From Schizochytrium sp. TIO01 (lineage: Eukaryota > Sar > Bigyra > Thraustochytrida > Thraustochytriidae): a stretch of 64,000 nucleotides of DNA. The number at the start of each line of letters is the position of its first letter. The stretch's first letter is position 1. A program made the translations under genes and the position numbers. Under the pieces are notes generated by a model. That model saw only the letters and a list, made by a program, of their open reading frames with translations. It ran no database searches and was not told the origin of the DNA. Shown one piece after another: positions 20,716 to 31,633 of the stretch. The stretch covers positions 3,222,337 to 3,286,336 of the forward strand of contig SMSO01000037.1 of the NCBI GenBank assembly GCA_004764695.1. Direction: 5' to 3'.

Positions 20716-22740
20716 ATGGATAACCCAAATCAAAATTCAGGTGAGATCTCACTTGCTCAAGAACATCAACCTCAGCAAGAATTAACTGCAACTTTATCAA
20801 CGAGCGACGAGGTCGATCCAGTTTTATCAAACAAACCTAAATCTCCACGCTGCTGTCGAATATGCGACTCCACTATCGGCGAAGATGCTCCTCTCTTTGA
20901 ATATTGTGAAAACGGGTGCGAGCTTTGTGAGGATTGTAGTTTCGATAAAAGTGTACGGGAAGTTTTAATGGAGAAAAGGGAAGATATTTGCATGCTATGC
21001 GATACTGCGAAGCTCTTGCCAGGAAGATCAGACCCAGAGCTATTTGAAAAATATATAGTCCTCATATTTCGCACGGTTGTGGAGCAGAGCTCAAACCGAA
21101 GTTTATCATTGGGAGAAGCGGATCGACAAAGTCAGGTATCCGGAAGAAGCCAAAGCAGCAGAAAAAGTCTACATAGACGACATAGTAAGAAATCCAAAAG
21201 TAAAGATGGAAGTCACTCCGCAAGATCGTTTTCCAGCTCGAAGAGTGTATCTCGTGCACCGGATACAACAGGTCATAATTCTATTTCAGAGGCAACAATA
21301 CAAGAAGATGCAAATATAGCAGGCCTTCCGAATAGTATAGAAGGCAATTCAGACGAGCATGCATACTCGTTCTCTTTTTCAGGAGGGGTCGTGGATATAC
21401 GATATCATGACTTAGAAACTATTTTTTCTCAAAACCCTATTGAAAGCCAAATTATCGTTCACGAATACCGGCGTGTGAAAGCTCACCCTTTGATAAAAAT
21501 GATGCGAGTTCTCAATGGCGAAGCTCCAGGGAAAAAACGTGGTCGTGGTAGTGTGTCTCAGCCTCCTGTAGTCCGCAAGCTTCCTATGCGATTACTGATT
21601 CCAGAAATCAACGAAATATATGAGCAATGGCTACGGAAGTCTAAGGAACGAGGGAAGGCTTTAGATCTACCAGAATTTGTTCTGAAATTTGCACAGGATC
21701 AATATGGTATGAAAACCATGTCAGATGAGCACCTGCTAAGCCTTGTAGCAAGTGTAGTAGCGTATGAAGAACATAGCGAGCGAGTCGCAACCTTTGCAAT
21801 GGTGCTAGGTTTAAGTAAGCCCGAGTCATATACTCCAATACTTTCTGAGGTGTTCTATACCATAGTATGTTTGATATTTGAACAAACGCGAGACTGGCGC
21901 GAGTGCTTGGATATGGGGGATGGGTTATCTTGGGTGCCACAAGATCGTGTTGAGGTATTAAAGCATGGACTATATGAGGCAAAGTCTCATGCCTGGCTCA
22001 TAGAAGTTTCTCATGAGGATTGTACAAGGTTAAAAACTCCAATGCCCTGGAGCGCCACAACTCGATCTGCGTTAGATGCATACATAAACCGCCTTGCTAG
22101 CGATCCGACTGAAAAAGGTATTTCTCGGGCCAAGGCAAAAAGTATATCTTCGGTGAGTTGTCTTGATAGTATGCTGAAGCTTGCTATTGGCACTTGGCAA
22201 GCTGAGTGGGTACGTACTTTATCTCATTTTGAACGCGTTGAAGCAGAGTTTTTAGCAAGTGAACAGAGAGAATTAGAAACGAGAGCCATGATTCGTCTTT
22301 CAGCTAGCCAACGTGCATTTTCTTCTGTAGAAAAGGATCTTCTATGGGAACTTGTCGGCGAAGTACTTGCTAAGACTGACCCAATTCAAGAAGAAATGCC
22401 TCGCAATGCAAGCAGCCCTGAATGGCAAGCGCTAGAGGCAAGAAACTTGCAACGTCGTGAATATCAGTTACCCTTCATTCGTAATCGGGAGCTTCAAGAT
22501 CTTTGCGAATACTATCGTATTATGGTACGCGAGCGTGAAATCCAAGAGGCCATGCGTTGGGATTTTCATCGATGGGAATGGGACGAAGATTGGGAATGGG
22601 GCGGAATCACTCTTGCTGAGAACGAATTGCCTCATGATTGCTCTAAGACCATACACCGCACCCCGATGCATGCTTCCTCACTTATGCACCTACCTCAGTA
22701 TCAGGGCATGAAAATGAAGCATACACATGGGAAAAGATAA
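20716..22740 (+). CDS. RING-like zinc-binding protein of unknown function
   Basis: 674 residues from the first in-frame ATG. A Cys cluster near the N-terminus (C47-x2-C50, C64, C68-x2-C71-x2-C74, C92-x2-C95) has RING/treble-clef spacing, but the usual His is not obvious. It is followed by a Ser/Arg/Lys-rich stretch (about 135-190). A long helical region without a family I recognise comes next (about 220-640, rich in Glu, Arg and Trp, with WDFHRWEWDEDWEW near 610-625). The last codons overlap the ATG of the next LRR reading frame by 14 bp. A 61-bp intron (22698-22758, GTATCA to CCCTAG) would splice residue 660 in phase into that LRR frame, giving one RING-like/LRR protein. An E3 ligase role would be a guess. 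Confidence 0.6.
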   Translation: MDNPNQNSGEISLAQEHQPQQELTATLSTSDEVDPVLSNKPKSPRCCRICDSTIGEDAPLFEYCENGCELCEDCSFDKSVREVLMEKREDICMLCDTAKLLPGRSDPELFEKYIVLIFRTVVEQSSNRSLSLGEADRQSQVSGRSQSSRKSLHRRHSKKSKSKDGSHSARSFSSSKSVSRAPDTTGHNSISEATIQEDANIAGLPNSIEGNSDEHAYSFSFSGGVVDIRYHDLETIFSQNPIESQIIVHEYRRVKAHPLIKMMRVLNGEAPGKKRGRGSVSQPPVVRKLPMRLLIPEINEIYEQWLRKSKERGKALDLPEFVLKFAQDQYGMKTMSDEHLLSLVASVVAYEEHSERVATFAMVLGLSKPESYTPILSEVFYTIVCLIFEQTRDWRECLDMGDGLSWVPQDRVEVLKHGLYEAKSHAWLIEVSHEDCTRLKTPMPWSATTRSALDAYINRLASDPTEKGISRAKAKSISSVSCLDSMLKLAIGTWQAEWVRTLSHFERVEAEFLASEQRELETRAMIRLSASQRAFSSVEKDLLWELVGEVLAKTDPIQEEMPRNASSPEWQALEARNLQRREYQLPFIRNRELQDLCEYYRIMVREREIQEAMRWDFHRWEWDEDWEWGGITLAENELPHDCSKTIHRTPMHASSLMHLPQYQGMKMKHTHGKR

Positions 22741-23474
22741 CATGTTAAGTTCCCCTAGCAATGTTTTACGGCGAACACAATCAACGTTCGCCGGGGCATT
22801 TGACTTGAGCTATTTTTGCGTTGGCTCGCACCACGCTAATGTTGTGACAGAGGCGCTTTGGCGGCACCAGCAGCCAATAGAAACGCTTTCCCTCTGCGAT
22901 AACAAGTTCGATGATGCTGCCTGCACAGCGGTAATTGCCGCGGTAAGCAAGCATCATAATATTCATCGGTGCGATCTGTCTTGCAACCTTGCTGGTGAAA
23001 GTACAGCGGCCATGCTTGTGAAACAGGTCACCTCTGCGTTTTCAAACCTCGTATCGTTGAACCTGGCTCAAAATCGCTTAACAAATGCGGCCGCTATATC
23101 CATTTTGCGTGCAGTTGATCATCATGCGACTCTCCACGAATTAAGTATTGCGGGGAAATGGACTTGGCAAAGATGTTGAGCTTGGAAAGGCATTGAGCAA
23201 TCTAGTTGGGATTAATTCGCAACGTCAATTGTCAGTTCTGCAAGTACTTGATTTATCTTGGAATCGTTTAGTAAGCTCGGATATACAAGATATGCTCGAT
23301 GAACTGACAATGAACAATCGTCATTTACGCATTTTAAAACTAGATCTGAACCATATCAGTGGAGAGTCGACAGAGGTGCTAGAACGTTGCCTCGGTGCCA
23401 ATGCAACGCTAGAACAGGTGTCTCTGAAGCATAATAAGCTACGGAGGGTTCCTGATGACCCGAGGCTTGAGTAA
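22727..23474 (+). CDS. Leucine-rich-repeat protein (RNH1/NLRC3-type repeats), frame-broken
   Basis: Two frames, 22727-about 23152 and about 23154-23474, together encode about eight LRRs of the long ribonuclease-inhibitor type (IETLSLCDNKFDDAAC, LVSLNLAQNRLTNAAA, LQVLDLSWNRLVSSDI, LRILKLDLNHISGEST, LEQVSLKHNKLRRVP). Repeat LHELSIAG-NGLGKDVELGKAL is complete only if one base of the GGGG at 23152-23155 is skipped. As written, the first frame ends at a TGA at 23177. This repeat type makes horseshoe binding scaffolds; the partner is unknown. The ATG at 22727 sits inside the previous gene's last codons and just after an in-frame stop, so the LRRs are probably the C-terminus of that gene, spliced or shifted. 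Otherwise this is a small independent gene or a decaying copy. Confidence 0.6.
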
Positions 23475-24019
23475 CTACAGATTATCATAGCTTTCTTATT
23501 GGCTTTCCAGTAACGTCTGAACTTGAGGGACAAAGATAACCTATTTTAAAGAGTAGGGACATCTTTGGCTCTCTGCGCAGAGAGACTGAGAAACTACTGT
23601 ATCCATTTCATCATCAAATAAACACATCTCCTCATTATATTCAGAAGCGTCATGTCACTCGCAATCAAATTGAGAAATGAAATCAGAAATTATGTTTTGA
23701 TCTTTAGATTCGAGTTATTCACATAGCTAGACAAATTAGCCGAAGCAAGAAGCTGCTAGTTTTGTTTATTCGTAAAATGCTGTCTGCAAGGCATCAACAC
23801 ATCACGAAAGAATGCTTCATCAAATTTCTCAAACTAAGCGCTTGAACATTCAATCGACTACGTATATAACTATAATATATCATTTATTATATGGAATAGT
23901 CACTGCCATTGGGATGTAATATAAGTTCTAGCATTTTCATGAGTACAGGTAAACTCATGATTTTTGTGTTATTTTTAGCAGCGAGAAGGTGACAAGCAGA
24001 CAGAAAAATTTGGTTTGTG
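23475..24019. other. Intergenic, 0.5 kb, between convergent genes
   Basis: AT-rich 3' flanks of two convergent genes. Nothing else was seen. Confidence 0.6.
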
Positions 24020-26824
24020 TTACAATAAATAATCTTGCAAAGGTTCAAGTTCACGGTTGCGGAGTATCTGATCACACAATCGTACAACAATCTGATTAAC
24101 AGTGAATAAGGCAGCTGCTGCTACGACAGTGACCCAACAGCCTGGCAAGAAAGCAGTTTCAATACCAAAACAGGGTTCCTTGGTATACTGCTCAAGCTTG
24201 TCGCAACGATCACCAACGAGAAAGAGAGCAAATTTGTCAATTTCGACGCAAGCTGCCATGATTGATACGATGAAGCAATCCATAGCAGAAAAGGCCGAAA
24301 CCAACTCAGTAACCATCATGATGATTTTTTGATCACGGAGCCGCATGGGAATAAGCCATAGCGCGAGGAGAAATACACATTGAACTAAAGGCATAATAAG
24401 TGCGAAAAGGAGATATACAGTTTGCACAAAAAGAATGCCAGCGCGGGAGGGAGGCTCAATAAGATCATTCCCAGGGTCCACGGCTTGCGCGATCGACACA
24501 AGGCTATAGGTGCGAACAGAAGATGCTGGTTGTACAACTTTAATAGCACGAGCCGCTGTCCCAGTGAAGGTGAACTGGAATGAATCAGCAAGTGCTCCAG
24601 CAAGAACTAGAGCAAAAGTAGCAATCAGCAGAGCAGCAACGGCAAACTTTGAGGCAGTACCCATGGTGTCTGCGATCGCAATCTTTTTGTTCACAATGGC
24701 CTCTGCCCTTCCAACTGCTGGTAGCTCATCGGAGCCTACATTAAAGTATGAACCTTGGGGACAAGTACAGCAGTAGCGTCGTTTATGACGTTTGCTTTCC
24801 GCTGAAAGCACCGAGCGCGCTGTCACGAGCTCATTTGAACTTGTTGGACAGCTTTGAAGCGGCACCGCAGTCCCGTCTGCATCTTCTTCGTCTTCGTCCT
24901 CTTCTTCTTCATCCTCACGGATTACATAAAGACGCTGTAGTAGGAGTTCCGAAACCTGTGCAGCAACAGCGGTCCGGTGATATCCAAGCATAACATGACC
25001 TAAGATGATTGAGAGTATGGCAGCAAACATAAATCCAAACAGGCCCCAGTGGCTGCTAACTGTCACATCAAGAATGGCGAATTTCCGAGGGAACAGCCAA
25101 GAAAAGTGTGGAATTTCTGAGGATTCCACATGGAAGCGAAATGCCACGCTCATCATGACCATGAGAAATATGTCAATCATACACCACTTGCCTAGGGCAT
25201 CGAAGACAACAAGCATGCGACCACGCGTATTGACTGAAAGCAATCTTGTAGGAGCGACCCAGCAAAAGAGAAGAAGAACCAACTTTAAGTAAGGCCAAAT
25301 CCCTGACCAGACGAGCACAAGAAGAGCAAGAATATAAACACCTGCCTTGTGCATTTCTGTTACAGTATTCACTAAAGAAAAGTTGAAGACTCTGTACGGG
25401 CCGTAAATGTGCTCTTCCCAATTATCATGGTGACGCCATGGCGGCCAGACTGGTTTGTGCTCATATTCTATAACAATCTCCACGCTAGCACCGACTACTC
25501 GATTTGCACTTGCAAACATGGCAACGCAGACGATAATCAGCAGAGGCATGAGAAACTGAGCATGACGTGGAATACGGTGAGTCTTAGCTAGAGCTTCGTA
25601 TACCGGTTCAATCAGAGCTGTAGACTGATCAGGCAAGAGTTGCTCTTCGAGTGAAGAGGTTGCAGATCCAATGCTGCTGCGGCGTCCGTTCATGCTCAAG
25701 GTTGACTCTCCCATCAATTTATTTCGGAGGCACTTTGTTAATGATGTTTGCATGAAGATAATCAAAAACACTTCTAAGAGGGCACCCATGCCAAGAAAAA
25801 TGACCACAAAGATGACAATCTGCTCCCATTCTTCATTACTGTTGCCGCTCCCTGATTGTCCACCATGACTTCCTGAGTCATCAGTTTTATTTGTAATATC
25901 ATCAGGATGTTCAAGCTTACCATTGAGCTTATGTAATCTGTCTTGATCAAAAAGTAAGCTTTGGTCGCGGTAAATTGGTTCGAGAGCACTTTTGACATAT
26001 TCACATGTGTCGTGAACGAGAGTAGGCTCTCCTATTAACGCACAGTCCACACTTCCAGAGAGTGGATTCCAAGCAACCGATAGATTTCCTAAACTCAGAG
26101 GGTCTTTGCTGAGCCAAGGGCAGGCCACTGTTATATCTGCAAGCTGGAGGGCGAATGTACCATCTTCATCAGAGCGGTCTAATCCCCACTCGCCAGCGTG
26201 CTCTCCAGTACAAAGAGACAGAACATGAGTGTTAACAGATACTTCAGAAATTGGTGACGCTGATGTCTGTCCAGGTCGAATCGCTCCGAGCAGCGCCCCA
26301 AGCAGGGCTTGTGATGCCATTTTCCTTGAAGATGCCGATTTCCTACTTCCTCCTTTCGTCCCAGAACTGACTTCTACGCTAGAAGTAGCCGCCACAGAAG
26401 TGCAATCCTTTGCGAGGGTTTCGCTGACATTTGTTTCTTCCGAAGCTAGCTGGCAGGTTTTCGAGATCTTTGACGTTCGTCTGGTTGCCTTCGAGCCTTG
26501 ATGGTTTTGGCTTCGGTTCTCGTTTTGCGAAGCTGCGTCGTGCTCTGCGCTGACCGCGGACCGTGGCCTGAGCCTTGCTAAAGGGTCATCTACCGAGGAG
26601 AGTACAAGAGTCGCCACTGCACAGGCTAGTGTAGAAAGAACGACGAGTTCGTGGCCCCAGACAGAGCATAGGTATGCGAAGGTAACTTCGAGAGCATTGC
26701 GCAATGTAGCACTGCATGCAATGAGCAATGCTGTACCCATCAGCAGCATGCCGCTGCGCATCGAGGCCGCACCAGACCTCGCCTGGGTCTGCGCGACCAC
26801 TGTGGGCCGAGGCACCGAACGCAT
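24020..26824 (-). CDS. Eukaryotic PqiA-like multi-pass membrane protein
   Basis: Single exon of 934 residues. Two hydrophobic segments near 24-75 lead into a polar Ser/Lys region and a probable luminal domain with several Cys. Two four-helix modules of the bacterial paraquat-inducible protein A (PqiA) type follow. Module one (about 340-620) has WPYLKLVLLL and DALGKWCMIDIFLMV near 547. Module two (about 700-925) has MPLVQCVFLLALWLIPMRLR and MDCFIVSIMAACVEIDKF near 849. The loop between them carries an acidic run (about 636-648). PqiA partners a lipid-binding MCE protein in bacteria. The role of eukaryotic members is not established, so lipid handling is inference. The second module keeps D but not the full GKW-M-D core. 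Confidence 0.78.
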   Translation of the reverse strand: MRSVPRPTVVAQTQARSGAASMRSGMLLMGTALLIACSATLRNALEVTFAYLCSVWGHELVVLSTLACAVATLVLSSVDDPLARLRPRSAVSAEHDAASQNENRSQNHQGSKATRRTSKISKTCQLASEETNVSETLAKDCTSVAATSSVEVSSGTKGGSRKSASSRKMASQALLGALLGAIRPGQTSASPISEVSVNTHVLSLCTGEHAGEWGLDRSDEDGTFALQLADITVACPWLSKDPLSLGNLSVAWNPLSGSVDCALIGEPTLVHDTCEYVKSALEPIYRDQSLLFDQDRLHKLNGKLEHPDDITNKTDDSGSHGGQSGSGNSNEEWEQIVIFVVIFLGMGALLEVFLIIFMQTSLTKCLRNKLMGESTLSMNGRRSSIGSATSSLEEQLLPDQSTALIEPVYEALAKTHRIPRHAQFLMPLLIIVCVAMFASANRVVGASVEIVIEYEHKPVWPPWRHHDNWEEHIYGPYRVFNFSLVNTVTEMHKAGVYILALLVLVWSGIWPYLKLVLLLFCWVAPTRLLSVNTRGRMLVVFDALGKWCMIDIFLMVMMSVAFRFHVESSEIPHFSWLFPRKFAILDVTVSSHWGLFGFMFAAILSIILGHVMLGYHRTAVAAQVSELLLQRLYVIREDEEEEDEDEEDADGTAVPLQSCPTSSNELVTARSVLSAESKRHKRRYCCTCPQGSYFNVGSDELPAVGRAEAIVNKKIAIADTMGTASKFAVAALLIATFALVLAGALADSFQFTFTGTAARAIKVVQPASSVRTYSLVSIAQAVDPGNDLIEPPSRAGILFVQTVYLLFALIMPLVQCVFLLALWLIPMRLRDQKIIMMVTELVSAFSAMDCFIVSIMAACVEIDKFALFLVGDRCDKLEQYTKEPCFGIETAFLPGCWVTVVAAAALFTVNQIVVRLCDQILRNRELEPLQDYLL

Positions 26825-27297
26825 ACGCAGCCAAGTGATCTAAATGCAAGCTTTTGCTTTTTGATTTTGCGCGGGTTTAATTTGGATTGAGGTCTTCAAA
26901 TAGTTCTGTTTCAAATTCGAATTTCAAATGCAAAGAAACTTGAGCCACGCGAGCGATTCGGCTTTCGGTAGGAATCTTCACTACCGTCCTGAAGAAGATG
27001 CAATCACAGGCTTCGAATTGATACCCGAAAATAGTACAGACGGCAACAAGTCCAGCAAGCAGACGTGAATACGGTGGCTCGCTTCTGCTCTCTTTCCCTG
27101 ATTAATAGATTTCGGATGAGGAGAAAACAGATGCCTCAAGCAGCCGGCCAGCCGGGACTGTCTCCACAGTGTCGAAACGTAGTGTTTATCTTCCCCCGTG
27201 CGTCTCCCCGCCGGGTCTCCGGGCACAAGCTGAGCGAGCCTCCTTCCCGGCGGAGCTGCTCCTTTCAAGGTCTGCGGAGCTGTTTGACACGACCAAC

Positions 27298-27338
27298 TTT
27301 AAAAGAAAGAAAGAAAGAAAAAAAAGAAAGAAAGAAGG
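27298..27338. repeat. (AAAG)n simple repeat
   Basis: Purine-only tetranucleotide tract just past the GA/CT-rich 27170-27290 segment, in non-coding DNA. Confidence 0.85.
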
Positions 27339-29317
27339 GCAAATCAAATGACCAAAGAATAATGAACAATCGACGATCAAACAACTTTGAATGACTCGAA
27401 GGAATAACAAGCACTACTACTACGCCCAGTTACAACATTGCCTACCACTTCTTGTGTAGTGAATAGTGTGGAGAATGAGAGGATTCATCACAAGAAAAGA
27501 AAAAGAAAGACAAAGAGAAAAGAACGAAACAACCAATCTAGGATTAAGCCTATCTGAGCTGTAGTAACACTTAGGAGGACTCACCCTTGCGTCACACAGA
27601 TAAGTAATGTGACTTTTAGTTAATTAATTTATTGACTGATTGATTTGTTCATGTATTGATTAGAATATCAACACCAACGAGAGGATGAGAAGCCTTCAGC
27701 TCAAGATGGAGAAAGAAATCAGCAAAAGCAGCCATGGGGGAGTGGCAATAAGCTGCACGTGAGGACGAGCTCTCGTCAGGGAGTCCGCTCGTTCGCTTGT
27801 AGATATAAGGTTCTCCGTCTCTATTTCGGGAGTCGAAAACTCTTCACTCAGTAACTACCTACTACGTTCTTTTACGTGTTCCAGCTTCGTTGAATTATAA
27901 TTTAGAAACTCATTTTCTCAACAAACATGAATTGCTAGCGATCCTACGCAGTTTCCAGGGACGACGATACTGGACACCTAAGATAATAGACGAAACACAG
28001 CTATACGTACGTACGCTCATGAGAGGCCTAAAGACTCCTTTGCAATGGGTCGGTAAAGGGCGTCAAAGCAGGTTAAGGTGTTGCTTTTCTTGTTGAAGAT
28101 AGGTGTTCAAGTTGAAAAAGTGGACATGAACATAGGCACTGCGTACATATATGTATGGGTAGTGTAAATACATTTTCTTTTAAAAAATGTATAATTATAG
28201 CTTGAAAACTAAAAATTAATTAAATGAAGAATTTCATGTGCCAAGCGTAACTTTCGACACTATGTACTGCTATGTTTAATGATAGTACTGCAAATTGTAC
28301 AACGCAATCAGCGTCGTCATCATCTACCAAAGAAGCACGAACAAGATTACTTTCCTGAACGAAGTTCAAGGTCGAGTCCAGGTGTGGACAGGGTTCGCAG
28401 GATAATTCTTGACGATGATAAAATACAGAACGACTGCTGCAAGAAAAGATGCACGGGTTTATACATTTGCTGGGTGATTCTTGCACGACAGAACCACCGG
28501 CGGTGCATGGAGAAGACGCAACACGTGTGTGTGTGTCCAGGCAACTTAGTTTTCTACAAGTTCTCTACTCATTCAAAGTTCCTTTAATAAATTAAAACCA
28601 GGAGGCTTTACGAACTGCAGAAGCTTCAAGAGCTTGGAGGAAGAAAACTTCATCAGAATTAACCAAGGAACCACTTGACAATTAAGTTGCTTTGCTGAGC
28701 TCATAAAAACTAACTAGGTAGTGCTAATTTCCTCTACAATGTCTGAACAAGTTTTCTTTTGACCCGAGACTCAACTAGGTCCTTCCGCCAGATCGATGAC
28801 TCCTCGTTACTATACCTACCAATCAGTTACCTGCCGTACGAATACCTTTAAGCCTTAATTCCGTAAAGAACGCCATCCTCCACTCATTCCTTTGTACTAA
28901 CCACTTTTGAGTAGAGTTGATTCTTTTGAACTGAGTTCTTTTGGGCATTTGTAGGCTCAAACTTGAAAGAACCAACCGCAAGGGCTAGTTTCTGCATATT
29001 ACTGCTGACTGAAGCGATGATTTTGAATGATAACAAGGTTGATTTTACTTGTTTCTGTGGGATGAAAAGGCATCAACAAACAAAGCGAGGTGGAAACCTC
29101 GAGACACATTCATGAACGAGCACAGCCAAATTCGTACTCTCGGGTGCGCAACCAAACAGACGCCAGTGAGGCCGAAGCTCCCTGACAAGGCACGAATGTT
29201 CAAATGAAGTACTTTTCACCAATGACTGATGGCAGCACGTCTTCCGGCATGCTGTACGTCGATCTAAAAAAAAATCAACATTCACTTCTCAAGTTGAAGT
29301 CTTTTGAAGAACATAGT

Positions 29318-29333
29318 AGGTAGGTAGGCAGGC
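29318..29333. repeat. TAGG/CAGG tetranucleotide tandem
   Basis: A short run of GTAGGTAGGTAGGCAGG. Related TAGGTAGG or CCTACCTA copies occur elsewhere in non-coding DNA, for example near 31035-31050 and 34797-34855. Confidence 0.7.
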
Positions 29334-31005
29334 ACTACTGGAAGGGAGCAGGTTATTTGGATAGTTCCTGGGAACTAGGTCTGGGGACATTCTATGGATA
29401 GGTAGTGCTGCTCCATCCCCATTGGAGCCTCTGCCAATGCCGTACCTATCTTTCTATCGGCATTCAACTTCTATATTATTATTTCGAAGCATCTTGAAGG
29501 TTTGGTTTTGCATTCTTACTACGATGTACAGGTTTAACAAGATGTGGATCGCCCAGTCGCAATACCGCCAATAAATGTAGGTAGATCGCAAAATAGCTGG
29601 GAGAGGGAATTCAGCCACTGCTAGCAAAATATTCGGTAGAAGGTAGCACCTTGCATGTTGCAGTATTATAATATTTACTGATATCATAAACAATTATCAT
29701 GTTTGCTAGGAGCGAGTGATTGTTGCAGAGCTTTGCGTTTGTTTGATTAGTTTGAGCGAAAGACTTGGACTAGGTTTCGTACGTCATTTAACTTTAAGAT
29801 ACCAATGGTAGAGATAAGTACGTAAGCTTATGCATAAAGAGGTGTGCAAAATTGATGCAAAAGGAGCCTATTAAGGTAGGTGACTATTGCTCCAGGAAGA
29901 AGAGCAAGTGCCAACCTATGTCCGGAGAGCTTTTAACGAGTTTAAGATACTGTGAGACAGAAACGACTACAAAACACACACACAAAAACTTTGCTATGTA
30001 TTTTCAATTTAAGAACTTGAACGGGGATAGAGCAAAAAACATTGTTTAAAAGGTTAGTGCAAATAATTCTAAAATTAGATCGGCTGCTTAGGTAGCTCCA
30101 AGGAGATGTTTTGCACAGCAGAGCTACTATACTGCTAGGGATATAATGTGGTAAGATATCCGCAACCAAACTGATACCTTAACTACATTATGATTACGAA
30201 TGCTTGAAGTTGCTATACCGGTATTGCAAAGTAATGTAGTTCCTATATCCCCATTGCTTGTACAGCTGTGGCGAGCATGGGACGATTTTGAGAGCTTGAA
30301 CTACCTTCCGCCTGGACGCTTGATTTTTTGTGTTTAACACGCGTCATCTTGGTCAGTATGAACTATAATGGTCTCGGTATATATATATGCAGTACTTGAA
30401 GCGGGTAGTAGATATTGTGAAAACAGTTGGCGGTACTCACATTACTAAGGACAGGCATCTTCTACCGAAGCGGAGACCCATCTTACTCACTCAAATTATT
30501 GCTGAGCCAATACTAAGACTTCTCTTTCCTATAATTGGAAACTTATTTGGGCTCAGCAAAAATTCAACAAACGAGATTACACGTAAGATATTTCCAAAGC
30601 AAAGTTGAAATGGGGACCCATGAGAGACCTACGCATGCATGGTTTGGACTGTGCAATCGATGTAGTGTCTTGCTTTTTTGGAAAGAGTGTTTTACCAGGT
30701 TAATGAAGATTCCATTAATACGTCTCGTATCATGATGACAGCTCAATACATCTTAGATCAAATTTCTAGTGTCAAATACCAGGCATTAGTTCCCTGAGTT
30801 CCCAAGCTGATCAACCTTTGCGATGACAGGCGAAGGTGGACTCTGTATAACGCTTATTCACTGTTAAAAGTTTCCATTTTCTTCTTAATCGCACTCTTCG
30901 AAGCTTCCACAGACCGCTTCGCCAGCTCCTAAGTACCTGCTGCTTCCCAGCAGTACCTTTTCCACCACGACAGTTACGAAACTTACAATGATCCATTGAG
31001 GTGAG

Positions 31006-31029
31006 ATCTATCTATGCGCATAGATAGAT
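31006..31029. repeat. Perfect 24-bp palindrome
   Basis: The 12-base arm ATCTATCTATGC is followed at once by its exact reverse complement, with no loop. It lies 605 bp upstream of the SDR start codon. Confidence 0.95.
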
Positions 31030-31633
31030 GGATGAGTCATACCTACCTGTATGAATACGAAGGGATAGTTGCGCCTTTTCCTACCGTAACTACTACTGAG
31101 TGTGTATAGGACTCCCTTACATCCTTGAGCGGAATGAGGGCCCAAGCTTGGCTTGAGAGGACTGATGGCCACCTAACACTCCCGTAGTCGAGGAGTGAGG
31201 CAATTAAAGGCACACGCGTGGAGATGGGACCTGCTCTGGAGTTGAAATCGCTCGTTGCGTCAATTCTCGTGAATTTCATCGACTGACGATCTGCTATGGT
31301 GTTGATTGTCATTGATTGATGGAATGATTGATTCAATAATGATTGATTCATATCATTGACTGACTGATATGGACTCTTACTAGCGTAGGTTAGAGTAAAG
31401 TGTAGGACCCCGAGGTTTCAATCTGGGTCGTAATGATTGTAATGATTAACAGAAGAGGAGAATCCGCTCTTGATGAGTTTCAAGCTGAAAGAAAGCTAAT
31501 CAGAACACCTTCATTGAAGTTGACACATATTGCAGCAAACCTATAACTTCGGAGATCCACGTGACTAGTATTGAGAGATCTCCGGGAGAGGAACCAGCCA
31601 ACTGGGTATAGTTAAAAAGTAAACCTTGAAAAG

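Larger units (their letters stand above)
26825..31633. other. Apparently gene-free region, 4.8 kb
   Basis: ORFs here stay under about 110 codons, occur on both strands and lack recognisable domains. Present are an (AAAG)n tract, a TAGG-type tandem at 29318-29333, GATT-rich stretches (about 31300-31370) and a 24-bp palindrome. No tRNA, rRNA or snRNA sequence was recognised, though I cannot exclude a diverged ncRNA. Confidence 0.5.
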
